NCBI GenBank assembly: GCA_030263665.1 | Contig: SZPK01000015.1 | Coordinates: 34,355-98,354 of the forward strand | Direction of reading: 5' to 3' | Source: Villigracilis sp024434165 | GTDB lineage: Bacteria > Chloroflexota > Anaerolineae > Anaerolineales > Villigracilaceae | Length of the DNA: 64,000 nt | Shown: positions 28,051 through 35,890 of the stretch, piece by piece | How the letters are laid out: every line of letters begins with the position of its first letter | How positions within the stretch are numbered: position 1 is the first letter of the stretch | Made by a program: the position numbers and the translations under genes | The notes under the pieces: model-generated | The model's database searches: none | What the model was told of the DNA's origin: nothing | Seen by the model: only the letters and a program-made list of their open reading frames with translations

Positions 28051-30534
28051 TTCATCCTCACCGTATAATAACGGAAACTTATTCATCTTCATTGCGTTGC
28101 TCGTGACGAAGACGCTGCTCGCCACCATTGCAAACGCGGAGAAGACCGGCTGTAACAAACCAGCCATCGCCAGCGCCACGCCGAGCAGGTTGTAGACCAC
28201 CGCCCAGCCGAGGTTTTGGCGCACGCGCTTCATGGATTCGCGCGAAAGGTCCACGAGCCAGGGAATGACTTTCAAATCATCGCGCATCAGCACAATGTCG
28301 GCGGCGGTGCGCGCCACATCGGCGCCATGATTCATCGCCAGCCCAACCGTCGCAGCGGCAAGCGCGGGACCATCGTTGATCCCGTCGCCGACCATCGCGG
28401 CGTTTTCCGCCAGCCGCTTCATTTTCTCATCGGGCGTGAGCGCCGCCTGCACGGGAATGCCCAGCGTCTTTTGCCAGCGCCCGCCCGCACCGGCTTCATC
28501 GCCCGTCAGCACGCCGAGCTTCAGTCCGCGCGAATGCAATCGAGCGACAACCTCTTTCGCCTCCGCGCGGACTGTCTCCCCTAGCCCCACTGCCCCGACG
28601 ACATGCCCATCCCATCCGGCATAGATGACGATCAAGCCCGCCTCTTTCCACGCCTTAGCCTGTTTTTCGATTTCCTCGGATAGTTCCAACCCCTCGGCAG
28701 ACATAAGACGTAAAGAGCCAATTGCAATTTGGGAATCGGTAATTGGGTAATTGGTAATTGGAGAAGTGGGTAATTTGCCCATTACACCAAGTGCGGGCAG
28801 GGCTTTGAAGGACTCGGGTTTTTGCAGTTCGATGCCCTGCGCTTTTGCATACTCCACAACCGCCTTCGCCAATGGGTGTTCCGATTCGTTTTCGATGGAG
28901 GCGATGATTTGAAGAAATTTCACTGTTGGAGTCAGCCGGTTTGCCGGCGACACTTCTGGAGTCAGTGATCTTGCTGATGACGGGAGCAAGCCTTCGGATG
29001 TCGGGAGCAAGCCTTCGGATGTCGGGAGCAAGCTCCCTGACTCCACATGGATTTTCTGCACTTTCATCGGCAACTGCGTCAGCGTGCCGGTTTTATCGAA
29101 GAAAATCCTTTCGACCTTTGCCAGTCGTTCGAGCGCGGCGGTGCTTCGCAGAATTGCGCCCGATTCGGCGGCGCGCTCCAAAGACAGCCACAGGGTAAGC
29201 GGCGTGGCAAGCCCCAGCGCGCAGGGACAGGCAATCAGCAGAACGGACAACGCAACCAGCAAGCCTGTTTCGACGCCGGAAACATAATTCCAAATGAAAA
29301 AGGCAATCGCTGCCAGCGCAAGCGCGGCGGGTGTCATCCACGCCGAGAGTTTGTCCACAAGGCGTTCGAGCGGAGAGCGTGCCCACAAGGCTTCGTGTAA
29401 AAGCCTGCCGATTTGACCCGCCATTGTGGTTTCGCCCACCGCCGCAGCGATGACCTCGAAGCTGCCGTCGAGGTTGATCGTCCCCGCTTTGACCGCGTCC
29501 CCTGCGCGGCGCGGGACGGGTTTGGGTTCCCCCGTCAGGAGCGATTCGTCCACGTCGCCTTCCCCGGCGGCGATCAAACCGTCTACGGGGAAGCGGGCTC
29601 CGGGTCGAACCCGGAGGCGCATGCCCGGTTTGAGGTCGGATACGCTGACATCCTTATCCCCTTCGCTTGTCACCACCGCTGCCGAGTCCGGAATCTGTTC
29701 GAGCAGTTTCATCACAGCCTTGTTGCTGGATTTGTGAGCCTGCATTTCGAGCCAGCGTCCCACCGAGACCAAAAAAATGAGCATGGTGGCGGTGTCGAAG
29801 TACAAGCCTCCGTAACCGGCGATGAGGTGATAGACGGACAGACCAAACGCAGAGAACGTGCCAATGGTGATCAGTGTGTGGATGTTGGGCTGTCCGCGCA
29901 GGAGGGAGGCAAAGCCTGCCCGCAGAATCGGCAGACCGAGCAGGATCAAAACCGGGATGCTGGTGACCATCATCATCACCTGGAAGAAGTCCACCAGCGG
30001 CTGCGATTCGGGCGTTGCCCAGCCGAAGATCTCACGGGCGTAAATCCCCGCGCCCACGATCATGTCGTGCAGAACCATCACGCCGCCGATGAGCAGGCGG
30101 GTGAAGAAAGATTCTTCTTCATCGTGCGGTTTTTCGTTTGGCAGCGCGGCTTGATAGCCGAGCGAGCGCACGCGCTTTTTTAGCGATTGGGTATTGGTAA
30201 TCGAGGAGTCGAAGGTGATGTTGGCTTGCTGCTGGATGAAACTGACTTCCGCGTTCACCACGCCCCGCGTCCGTTTGAGCTGCTCATTGACCAGCCAGGC
30301 GCAGGAGGAGCACCACATGCCGCCGAGGGTGAGGGTGATGTTTTTCGCCTCTCCCTTGACCTCAACCTGCTTCGCCTCCTCTAGCGGACTCTCCGCCAGC
30401 AGCGCCGCCACTTCCCTGCACGAAGGACAGCAAAACACATCGCCTGCGTCGTTTGTGAGCGGATGGAGTGTGGTCAACCCGCACAGGGAGCAGGTGGAAG
30501 TTAGTTTTGCAGTTTGGTAGTTGGCTAGTTGCAT
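28042..30534 (-). CDS. Heavy-metal P1B-type ATPase (CcoI/CopA-like copper exporter)
   Basis: 830 residues from the ATG at 30534; the reading frame continues to 31131, but that part is antisense-like sequence overlapping the TauE/SafE gene. An N-terminal Cys-rich metal-binding module (C15, C18, C35, C36, C39) precedes an HMA domain with GGMWCSSC (C75, C78). Both occur in CcoI-type ATPases. CPC is at 436-438, the phosphorylated Asp at 480 (DKTGTLT), and SEHPLA and MVGDGINDGPALA are present. Probably delivers copper to the oxidase encoded upstream. Two low-complexity in-frame insertions (about 501-536 and 589-601) interrupt the cytoplasmic domain. Confidence 0.9.
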   Translation of the reverse strand: MQLANYQTAKLTSTCSLCGLTTLHPLTNDAGDVFCCPSCREVAALLAESPLEEAKQVEVKGEAKNITLTLGGMWCSSCAWLVNEQLKRTRGVVNAEVSFIQQQANITFDSSITNTQSLKKRVRSLGYQAALPNEKPHDEEESFFTRLLIGGVMVLHDMIVGAGIYAREIFGWATPESQPLVDFFQVMMMVTSIPVLILLGLPILRAGFASLLRGQPNIHTLITIGTFSAFGLSVYHLIAGYGGLYFDTATMLIFLVSVGRWLEMQAHKSSNKAVMKLLEQIPDSAAVVTSEGDKDVSVSDLKPGMRLRVRPGARFPVDGLIAAGEGDVDESLLTGEPKPVPRRAGDAVKAGTINLDGSFEVIAAAVGETTMAGQIGRLLHEALWARSPLERLVDKLSAWMTPAALALAAIAFFIWNYVSGVETGLLVALSVLLIACPCALGLATPLTLWLSLERAAESGAILRSTAALERLAKVERIFFDKTGTLTQLPMKVQKIHVESGSLLPTSEGLLPTSEGLLPSSARSLTPEVSPANRLTPTVKFLQIIASIENESEHPLAKAVVEYAKAQGIELQKPESFKALPALGVMGKLPTSPITNYPITDSQIAIGSLRLMSAEGLELSEEIEKQAKAWKEAGLIVIYAGWDGHVVGAVGLGETVRAEAKEVVARLHSRGLKLGVLTGDEAGAGGRWQKTLGIPVQAALTPDEKMKRLAENAAMVGDGINDGPALAAATVGLAMNHGADVARTAADIVLMRDDLKVIPWLVDLSRESMKRVRQNLGWAVVYNLLGVALAMAGLLQPVFSAFAMVASSVFVTSNAMKMNKFPLLYGEDENL
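28721..28766. repeat. AATTGG-rich repeat inside the ATPase gene
   Basis: Several near copies of GGTAATTGG in tandem encode the in-frame segment LPTSPITNYPITDSQ (about residues 588-602) in the nucleotide-binding domain, where related ATPases have a short loop. Confidence 0.65.
28981..29034. repeat. 21-base tandem repeat inside the ATPase gene
   Basis: Two and a half units of a 21-base sequence starting CGGGAGCAAGCC encode LLPTSEG twice and then LLPSSAR. Because the unit is seven codons, the frame is kept. Flanking GGAGTCAG and CTGACTCC make the region palindromic as well. Confidence 0.8.
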
Positions 30535-30578
30535 GGTTTGCGCTTTACTTGTTTTCGTGTGTATTTGTTTATTTTGAC

Positions 30579-31244
30579 CTACCAGAACATCACCGAGCCG
30601 ATCATGAAATGCTCCACCCAGCCCAGCGAAGCAAACCCGCGCATGGCGAATTGGAAGCCAAAGAACATCAGGACGAGGGAGGCGAGTCCGCGCGACCAGA
30701 GGCGGGAGGCGGATTTTGCCGCCAGCCATTTGACGGCGAACAGGCTGGGGATGGTGGCAGCGCCGAAAATGAACATGTTCAATGCGCCGAGCCAGGCGGA
30801 TTTGGAAACAACCGCAGTGATGAGCGCGGTCAGGACCAAGCCGCAGGGTAGGAGTCCCCACAGGAGACCGAGCAGGTATGAGGTCCAGAAAGAGGCGGCT
30901 TTGAAATTGCGGATGGCTCTTCCCCAGCGTTGGGTCAATCCAGAGAATAAAAGTTCGGGCGAGGGGGTCAATCCAATGAAAGCGGAGGCGAGATAGAAGG
31001 CGATCAGCGCAAAGAGAATGGAGAGAATGGCTTGCAGGTTTCCGAACGACCAGAGGGTCTGACCGAACGCGCCAAAGAGTAAACCGAGCAAAGAGTACGT
31101 GGTGATGCGCCCGGCGTGCGCGAGAATCCACGCATGTTTGTTTTGGAAGACGGGCTGGCGATCAAAAAGGATGATGACGGCGCTGCACATCCCCACACAA
31201 TGACCGAGACTGCCGAACAGACCGAGGAGAAAGGAGGTCGTCAT
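30579..31244 (-). CDS. Sulfite exporter TauE/SafE-family (UreH-like) membrane protein
   Basis: 221 residues, about six TM helices. FGSLGHCVGMCSAVIILFDR near the start is the GHCxGMC motif of the UreH_2/SafE-like proteins that accompany CcoI-type ATPases and cytochrome oxidase assembly genes. LLGLLWGLLPCGLVLTALIT is the matching second half-site with a conserved Pro-Cys-Gly. It probably takes part in copper or nickel handling for the oxidase. Confidence 0.83.
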   Translation of the reverse strand: MTTSFLLGLFGSLGHCVGMCSAVIILFDRQPVFQNKHAWILAHAGRITTYSLLGLLFGAFGQTLWSFGNLQAILSILFALIAFYLASAFIGLTPSPELLFSGLTQRWGRAIRNFKAASFWTSYLLGLLWGLLPCGLVLTALITAVVSKSAWLGALNMFIFGAATIPSLFAVKWLAAKSASRLWSRGLASLVLMFFGFQFAMRGFASLGWVEHFMIGSVMFW

Positions 31245-31332
31245 GTTTTACCAGTAAAGACACGAGGAGGCATAAAGTTTTCGTCCCGCCCGAGACGGCG
31301 AAACCTCGGGCAGGACTTTCGAGGAGAGAATT

Positions 31333-33060
31333 TTAGCGAATGAACCAGGTGCGTCCGAGCAGCCACCAGTTGCCGAGGTAATACATGGCAAACCAGACGA
31401 GGAAGGCAAAGACCAGCACCAGCGTCCCTTTGGGCTGGTTTCTGGGATGTTCCATCTGTTCGTCGGTCAGTTGGGTGGATTCGAGCAGTGGGTTGTGCGC
31501 GCCGCCGACGAGCAGCAAGCCCTCCGGCTCCTTGCGCGGACCGGTAAGGATGGAGGCGAGCACGATGGTCACGTACATGATGCCGCCGGTAACGGCGATG
31601 AGCGCGCCGATGCCGAAAATGGCAAGCGTGAGGTCCACCGTGCCGGGTACGACGCCCGCGAAGGTGATATCCCAGTTGCGGCGGGAGACGCCCTGCAAGC
31701 CGCTGGTGATCATGCCGAGCGAAACGAGCGCCGAGCCGATGCCGTACACATAGGGCTGCCAGACCGCCCACTTCTTGAGTTTGAGTTCCTTGCGGAAGAT
31801 GAGCGGGATGACGTAGTAGGTGAAGCCCATGAAGGCGGTGGTCGTTCCACCGACGACGGTGGCGTGGAAGTGACCCGGCAGGCGCAGGGTGTTGTGCGCC
31901 AGCATGTTGATCTGCTCAGTGCCGATGGTGACGCCGGTGACGCCGCCGATCCAGCCGAAGAGGATCATGGACACGACCAGAGCACCGAAGCCCGGTTCAT
32001 TCCACGGCCCGTTGCGCAGCCAGCCGAACAAGCCTTTGGTATGTCCCCTGGCGCGCTGGGCAACTTCCATGGCGGCGGGGATCGAGAAGGCGTGCATCAT
32101 CGAACCAAGCACGGCGAGGTACATGGCGTAGGAGGTGTTGACGGCTTTCCAGGCGAAGGAGAGTCCCGGGTCAACGAGCAGGTGGTGTGCCGAACCGAGG
32201 TTGATGAAGAACAGGTAAAGGATGAAGGCGAGACGCGAGAACTTTTCGTTGAGCGGGCGGATGCCGACGGTCATCTGCGCGAGCATATACCAGATGGCAA
32301 CCATCGCCGCGAGATTGACCTGCTGGGCGGGATGACCAAAGCCCCAGAAGAAGTTGCGGTAGATGCCGGGGTCGTAATCGGGCAGGATGCCAAGCGACCA
32401 GAAGAAAGCCGGCACAATGGCGGCGGCGCCTTCGAGCAGGGTGTAGACCGCCAGGATGGCGGCGGTCAGCAAACCGAAAACAGCCAGCGGCAGGGAGCCT
32501 TCGAAGCGTTTTTCGCGTTTGGCAACCACGAGGTTGATGAAGAAGGTGATGACGGTGATCAGCGCGCCGACGGCGAAGAGGATGTAACTAAGATAGAACA
32601 GCGGATGAGCCTTGAGCGGCACATACGCGGTGAAGGTGACGATGCTCTTCGGGTCGAACAGGACGACGAAGTTTGCCATCAAACCGCCGACCGCCATCAT
32701 GACGAAGCCGGTCCATGCCAGCCCGGGGGCGGCGTGGCGCGCGTTGAGCAGGGCGGTGGAGCCGAAGTGCAAGCCCGCCATTTCAAAGAACACGATCCAC
32801 GCCACGAGCATGTCAATGCCGTGCAGGGTGAGCAGGCGGTAGAACCAGGTGGCGTCGAGCAGGTGGATCGCCTGCCAGCGGGTGAGCGCGATCAGCAGCG
32901 CCGCAATGCCGCCAAGCACCAGGCAGATAACCGCCATCACCGCGTTGGCGATGATGAGGCGTTCGGTTTGCATGTCCACTTTGAGCGTGGTCACGCCGCA
33001 GACGCGGTAATCCGCCTTTGCGCCTTTGATCCAGGGGGTTGTGGGAGCGAGTGCAGCCAT
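31333..33060 (-). CDS. Heme-copper oxidoreductase subunit I (B-type-like; active-site Tyr absent, possible NO reductase)
   Basis: 575 residues, 12-14 TM helices. All six metal-ligand His are present: H80 and H399 for the low-spin heme, H397 for the active-site heme, and H243, H292 and H293 for the copper. In oxidases the helix VI motif is HPxVY with a His-linked Tyr; here it reads GHPAQQVN, with Gln247 at the Tyr position. Loss of this Tyr is a known trait of several nitric-oxide-reducing families of the superfamily, so NO reduction must be considered beside O2 reduction. AGGAGG precedes the start. Follows the CuA subunit gene by 10 bases. Confidence 0.85.
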   Translation of the reverse strand: MAALAPTTPWIKGAKADYRVCGVTTLKVDMQTERLIIANAVMAVICLVLGGIAALLIALTRWQAIHLLDATWFYRLLTLHGIDMLVAWIVFFEMAGLHFGSTALLNARHAAPGLAWTGFVMMAVGGLMANFVVLFDPKSIVTFTAYVPLKAHPLFYLSYILFAVGALITVITFFINLVVAKREKRFEGSLPLAVFGLLTAAILAVYTLLEGAAAIVPAFFWSLGILPDYDPGIYRNFFWGFGHPAQQVNLAAMVAIWYMLAQMTVGIRPLNEKFSRLAFILYLFFINLGSAHHLLVDPGLSFAWKAVNTSYAMYLAVLGSMMHAFSIPAAMEVAQRARGHTKGLFGWLRNGPWNEPGFGALVVSMILFGWIGGVTGVTIGTEQINMLAHNTLRLPGHFHATVVGGTTTAFMGFTYYVIPLIFRKELKLKKWAVWQPYVYGIGSALVSLGMITSGLQGVSRRNWDITFAGVVPGTVDLTLAIFGIGALIAVTGGIMYVTIVLASILTGPRKEPEGLLLVGGAHNPLLESTQLTDEQMEHPRNQPKGTLVLVFAFLVWFAMYYLGNWWLLGRTWFIR

Positions 33061-33070
33061 CTTGTTCCTC

Positions 33071-33601
33071 CTATTTCACGATAATTTTGCCGATCATGGT
33101 GTGATGACCGAGCAAGCAGAATTCATTGCAGACGATGGTGAACTCGCCTGTCGAGGTCGGGATGATGGTTGCCACATAATCGTAATTGGGCAGGATTTGC
33201 AGGTTGATGTTCACAGGCTGGAGCGAGAAACCGTGCTGTAGATCCATCGAAGAAATGTGCAGGCGGTAGGTCTCGCCCTTGCGGAACTGCAAAATGGGGT
33301 ACCACTGCCAGGTGCTGGCGCGCAGGTACACGTCGCTTCCGGGGGGCGCCTCCACGACAGGCAGGGTCACGCCATTGATCGTGTCTTCGCCGACCTTGTA
33401 TTGCTCCACGAAGGCATTTACCGTTTCGTTGAATTTGGACGGGGTGGTCTTATAGGTTTCGGCGGGAACGTTTTGTTTGCCCATGAAATACCAAAGCGGC
33501 ATCATGACGGTGAGGAACACACACCATACGAACGCCACGGTGAGCCAGGTCTTTTCCATCCGGCCCATGGGCTTCCACCAGTTTTTTTCGGGTGCGAGCA
33601 T
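33071..33601 (-). CDS. Heme-copper oxidoreductase subunit II with CuA site
   Basis: 176 residues from the ATG at 33601, placed 7 bases after AGGAG; an ATG two codons earlier is too close to it. One N-terminal TM helix (TWLTVAFVWCVFLTVMMPLW) anchors a cupredoxin domain. The binuclear CuA ligands are visible: DLQHGFSL supplies the first His, and CNEFCLLGHHTM supplies Cys, Glu, Cys, His and Met. It accepts electrons from a cytochrome c or small copper protein outside the membrane and passes them to subunit I. Confidence 0.9.
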   Translation of the reverse strand: MLAPEKNWWKPMGRMEKTWLTVAFVWCVFLTVMMPLWYFMGKQNVPAETYKTTPSKFNETVNAFVEQYKVGEDTINGVTLPVVEAPPGSDVYLRASTWQWYPILQFRKGETYRLHISSMDLQHGFSLQPVNINLQILPNYDYVATIIPTSTGEFTIVCNEFCLLGHHTMIGKIIVK

Positions 33602-33624
33602 ATCCATTCTCCTTTTGCTGTTTT

Positions 33625-33783
33625 TTATGGGGCGGGCGGGACGTTCAACAGGTCGTACAAACCCCAGGCGTTGTAAATGATTCCGCTGATGAGCAGGGAA
33701 AGCAGAAACAACAGCCAGATGTTGTCGAACACAACCTGCCATTTGGAGGGGGACTCGGTGTCGTGCTTATCTTTCTCGGACAT
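33625..33783 (-). CDS. Small single-TM oxidase subunit (CbaD / subunit IIa-like)
   Basis: 52 residues. The start has GAGGAGAAAACC upstream. The sequence opens MSEKDKHDTESPSKWQVVFD, is followed by one TM helix (NIWLLFLLSLLISGIIYNAW), and ends in GLYDLLNVPPAP. Position (first gene, directly before subunit II), size and topology match the subunit IIa of ba3-type oxidases. Homology is suggested by context rather than by a diagnostic motif. Confidence 0.75.
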   Translation of the reverse strand: MSEKDKHDTESPSKWQVVFDNIWLLFLLSLLISGIIYNAWGLYDLLNVPPAP

Positions 33784-33837
33784 GGTTTTCTCCTCTTCGT
33801 AATGTGTCTTTTTTCACAAATATTGTCTCATTATTGG

Positions 33838-33880
33838 ATAATACTCACGATCATCGAACCTAGCCGTGACTTTTGTTACA
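33838..33880 (-). promoter_or_regulatory. Putative Crp/FNR-type class II promoter of the oxidase operon
   Basis: On the minus strand TGTAACAAAAGTCACG (33880-33865) is an imperfect dyad of the Crp/FNR type. A TATTAT -10 hexamer lies at 33843-33838, and no -35 hexamer is evident. The dyad centre falls at about -41.5 relative to the predicted start near 33831, the spacing of class II activation. The leader to the first ATG would be about 47 bases. Confidence 0.45.
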
Positions 33881-34250
33881 TTTTGCGAATAAGCGGATCG
33901 AAACTCCCCCGCTCCCCTTGGATGAACAGGCGCATCAACTTCTGGACCGGCGGCATTTGCCCCCATCCGGGCTGGTGCACGCTCCAGGCTCGTAAAACAT
34001 GCGCGATGTGATATGGTCTTATGTATAAAATGTGTAATCCATTTAAGTAACTCCCCTTACGCGATTTCATCGCAGGGGCTGCCCGTTTAGGCAAGACAGG
34101 CAGCCAATCTGCAAGAAAGGGGCCGCCCTGCCGCGTAACATCAGTTAGTAAATGAAGGTCATAGGGGAATACGGGAGCGCCAGGGCGGTAAGCAGGTAAA
34201 ATGACACCCGCCTGAATTGTCTTTATAAATAACTCAAGTTGCCGCCTTCC
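33881..34250. other. Intergenic stretch without a supported gene
   Basis: The area between the oxidase promoter and the YHS gene has open frames on both strands (for example 33876-34301 minus), but none has a ribosome-binding site or family-like sequence. It includes a CAGGGGCTGCCC-rich patch. It may be decayed sequence. Confidence 0.5.
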
Positions 34251-34328
34251 AATAGATTTTCCAGGTTCCCCGCCCAAAGCCCTCACCCTGCCCTCTCCCA
34301 TCGGGAGAGGGGGAAGTCATCCCAGAAG
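34251..34328. repeat. 78-base dispersed repeat, copy 1
   Basis: This segment is identical, apart from one base, to the reverse complement of 44219-44296. It contains an internal palindrome CCCTCTCCCATCGGGAGAGGG. It ends about 25 bases before the YHS gene start, so it could affect that gene's transcript. Confidence 0.9.
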
Positions 34329-34353
34329 GAATTTCGCAAAAGGAGACCAGCGT

Positions 34354-34527
34354 ATGACAACCACCGTGCACGACCCCGTCTGTCACATGGACATTGACCC
34401 CGCCACCGCCGCCGGCAAGTCCGAGTACAAGGGGCAGACCTACTACTTCTGCTCGCTCGGCTGCAAGAAAGCCTTCGACGAGGACCCTGAGAAATACCTC
34501 GGCAAAGCGGGCGAACATCAACACTAA
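34354..34527 (+). CDS. YHS-domain protein
   Basis: 57 residues. AAAGGAGACC precedes the ATG. HDPVCHMDIDPATAAGKSEY and TYYFCSLGCKKAFDEDPEKY are the complete YHS module, with Cys10, Cys33 and Cys37 as likely metal ligands. YHS proteins bind copper or iron and often accompany copper ATPases; here it is divergent from the oxidase/ATPase operon. A His-rich tail (GEHQH) adds a possible metal site. Confidence 0.88.
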   Translation: MTTTVHDPVCHMDIDPATAAGKSEYKGQTYYFCSLGCKKAFDEDPEKYLGKAGEHQH

Positions 34528-34908
34528 TCGTTTCTTTCGATGGAGGCTTGTTCAGAAAATGGACAAGCCTTTATTTTTCCCTTCGCGCAACTTCACCCAG
34601 TCTTTGTCCCATCTTTACAAAATCTTTAATCGCGGTTGTTATCCTTTGATCGTCGAAAGCGCGTAATTGGCGGTGACCTATGCTCAAAGCCGCCGCCGTT
34701 CGCTGCGCGAAGACGCCGGCGCAGGGAGCACTAAGAAATTATCTCAAAACCCTGCAAAACGCCCCATCCAAGCATGTTTGAGGCTCAAAATTCGACTTTT
34801 GAGATAGTTTCTAAGAAAATTACCGATACTTTTGCGCTATACCCCTAGAGAGCGCACACTACGCAGTTTTTTCGTGATCTATTGACTACGTAGAAAGGAT
34901 ATAAAAAC
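34528..34908. other. Intergenic region with a hairpin-forming inverted repeat
   Basis: 381 bases. No gene seen. It contains the inverted repeat 34736-34813 and an 8-base palindrome CTACGTAG near 34886. An AGAAAGG Shine-Dalgarno lies near its right end. Confidence 0.5.
34736..34813. repeat. 78-base inverted repeat element (possible MITE)
   Basis: The arms AGAAATTATCTCAAAA (left) and TTTTGAGATAGTTTCT (right) pair with one mismatch around about 45 bases that hold GTTTGAGGCTCAAAATTCG. Size and AT-rich ends fit a miniature inverted-repeat element or a remnant end of a transposon. No target duplication was confirmed. Confidence 0.55.
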
Positions 34909-35283
34909 ATGAAAAAAACAAACTGGTGGGCAGTCGGCTTCATCTCGATCATCGTTCTCCTGTTGCTGTTCTGGCTTGGCACGATGATCGGCGGGTGGGG
35001 CTATCGCGGATATGGCATGATGGGGCGCGGAATGATGGGTCCCGGCATGATGGGAAACTGGGGCTTCTCACCCTTCGGATGGTTCGGAATGGGGCTCGGA
35101 ATGCTTTTAATATGGCTGCTGCCCATCGGCGTCATCGCGCTCATCGTGTTTGGCATCGCTTCGCTGATGCGGAATACCGGCGCCCCCACGCCCCCCGCTC
35201 CCCAAAATCCCTGCCCCAACTGCGGCAGGGGCACACAAGCCGACTGGCAAAACTGTCCCTACTGTGGAACGGCGTTGAAGTAA
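34909..35283 (+). CDS. Met/Gly-rich two-TM membrane protein with C-terminal zinc ribbon
   Basis: 124 residues. TM1 (WAVGFISIIVLLLLFWLGTM) is followed by an extracytoplasmic loop rich in Met and Gly (MMGRGMMGPGMMGNWG), then TM2 (LLIWLLPIGVIALIVFGIAS) and a cytoplasmic zinc ribbon, CPNCGRG and CPYCGTALK. Met-rich loops in this setting often bind Cu(I), and neighbours are copper related, so a metal-sensing or buffering role is possible. No named family recognised. Confidence 0.75.
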   Translation: MKKTNWWAVGFISIIVLLLLFWLGTMIGGWGYRGYGMMGRGMMGPGMMGNWGFSPFGWFGMGLGMLLIWLLPIGVIALIVFGIASLMRNTGAPTPPAPQNPCPNCGRGTQADWQNCPYCGTALK

Positions 35284-35357
35284 CCGCATCCAACCCGGCG
35301 CAGGCTGCCAACCCAGTCAGGCAGAGGACACCGCCATTGGCAATGTGCCGCCTGCGC

Positions 35358-35873
35358 CTATGAACAACCGATCTTTCCTATCGAAGTGATATAGCCAGTC
35401 GTCTCGTAAAAATTGGGGCGCTGATTCCCCTGCTGCAAATAGTCCGCCAGCAAGGGCTGAAGGGGGTAATACGCGAATTGATAACAGGCTTCCGTTTGGA
35501 TGTTCTCCCAAACATCCTTTTCCAGGCTGAAGACGAATGATTTCTCCCCGTCCGTCGTTTCGACGCCATATTCCGTACAATAGTATTTCCCGCATTTGAC
35601 GGTGGTTTCCCGCTTCTCCACCACCTTCACTTGAACGACCTTTTCTCCATTTCGATAAGTATCGAGGGTCACAACGGCGGATGCCGCGCCAAACAGGAGC
35701 AGCAATACGCCGATTCCGATTTGAACACAGCCGCCTATCTGTCGCTTTCTGCGCCGCTTCGGCGCGAGCAAAAGCGGCAGCGCATTTCCCAGCCCAAGGG
35801 CGAATAAAAATCCGATCAGGAATAAACTACCGGAAAAAGCCCCCAACGTCGAGGCGGAATAGATGATGTCCAT
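35358..35873 (-). CDS. Hypothetical two-TM membrane protein
   Basis: 171 residues from the ATG at 35873, eight bases after GGAG; an extension to 35903 would overlap the upstream gene. Two TM helices (SLFLIGFLFALGLGNALPLLL and IGIGVLLLLFGAASAVVTLD) flank a basic KRRRKR loop. The C-terminal about 110 residues carry VKCGKYYCTEYGVETTDGEK and form a probable beta-rich exterior domain. No function is evident. Confidence 0.65.
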   Translation of the reverse strand: MDIIYSASTLGAFSGSLFLIGFLFALGLGNALPLLLAPKRRRKRQIGGCVQIGIGVLLLLFGAASAVVTLDTYRNGEKVVQVKVVEKRETTVKCGKYYCTEYGVETTDGEKSFVFSLEKDVWENIQTEACYQFAYYPLQPLLADYLQQGNQRPNFYETTGYITSIGKIGCS

Positions 35874-35890
35874 GTTCGAACTCCATAACG

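Noticed and set aside
28981..29034. Short direct repeats considered as a CRISPR fragment
   Set aside because: Units are only 21 bases, directly abutting with no spacers, and lie in frame inside a gene. No array occurs elsewhere in the window.
30535..31131. N-terminal extension of the copper ATPase frame
   Set aside because: This part reads the TauE/SafE gene in another frame and lacks ATPase-like sequence; the Cys-rich metal-binding start at 30534 fits the CcoI family.
31447..33084. A 545-codon plus-strand open frame opposite the heme-copper subunit I gene
   Set aside because: It is the complement of a well-supported membrane protein gene; its composition (Gly/Asp/Glu/His-rich with no domain) is typical of an antisense frame in GC-rich DNA.
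33876..34301. 141-codon minus-strand frame in the gap before the YHS gene
   Set aside because: It runs through the dispersed repeat, has no ribosome-binding site and shows no family features.
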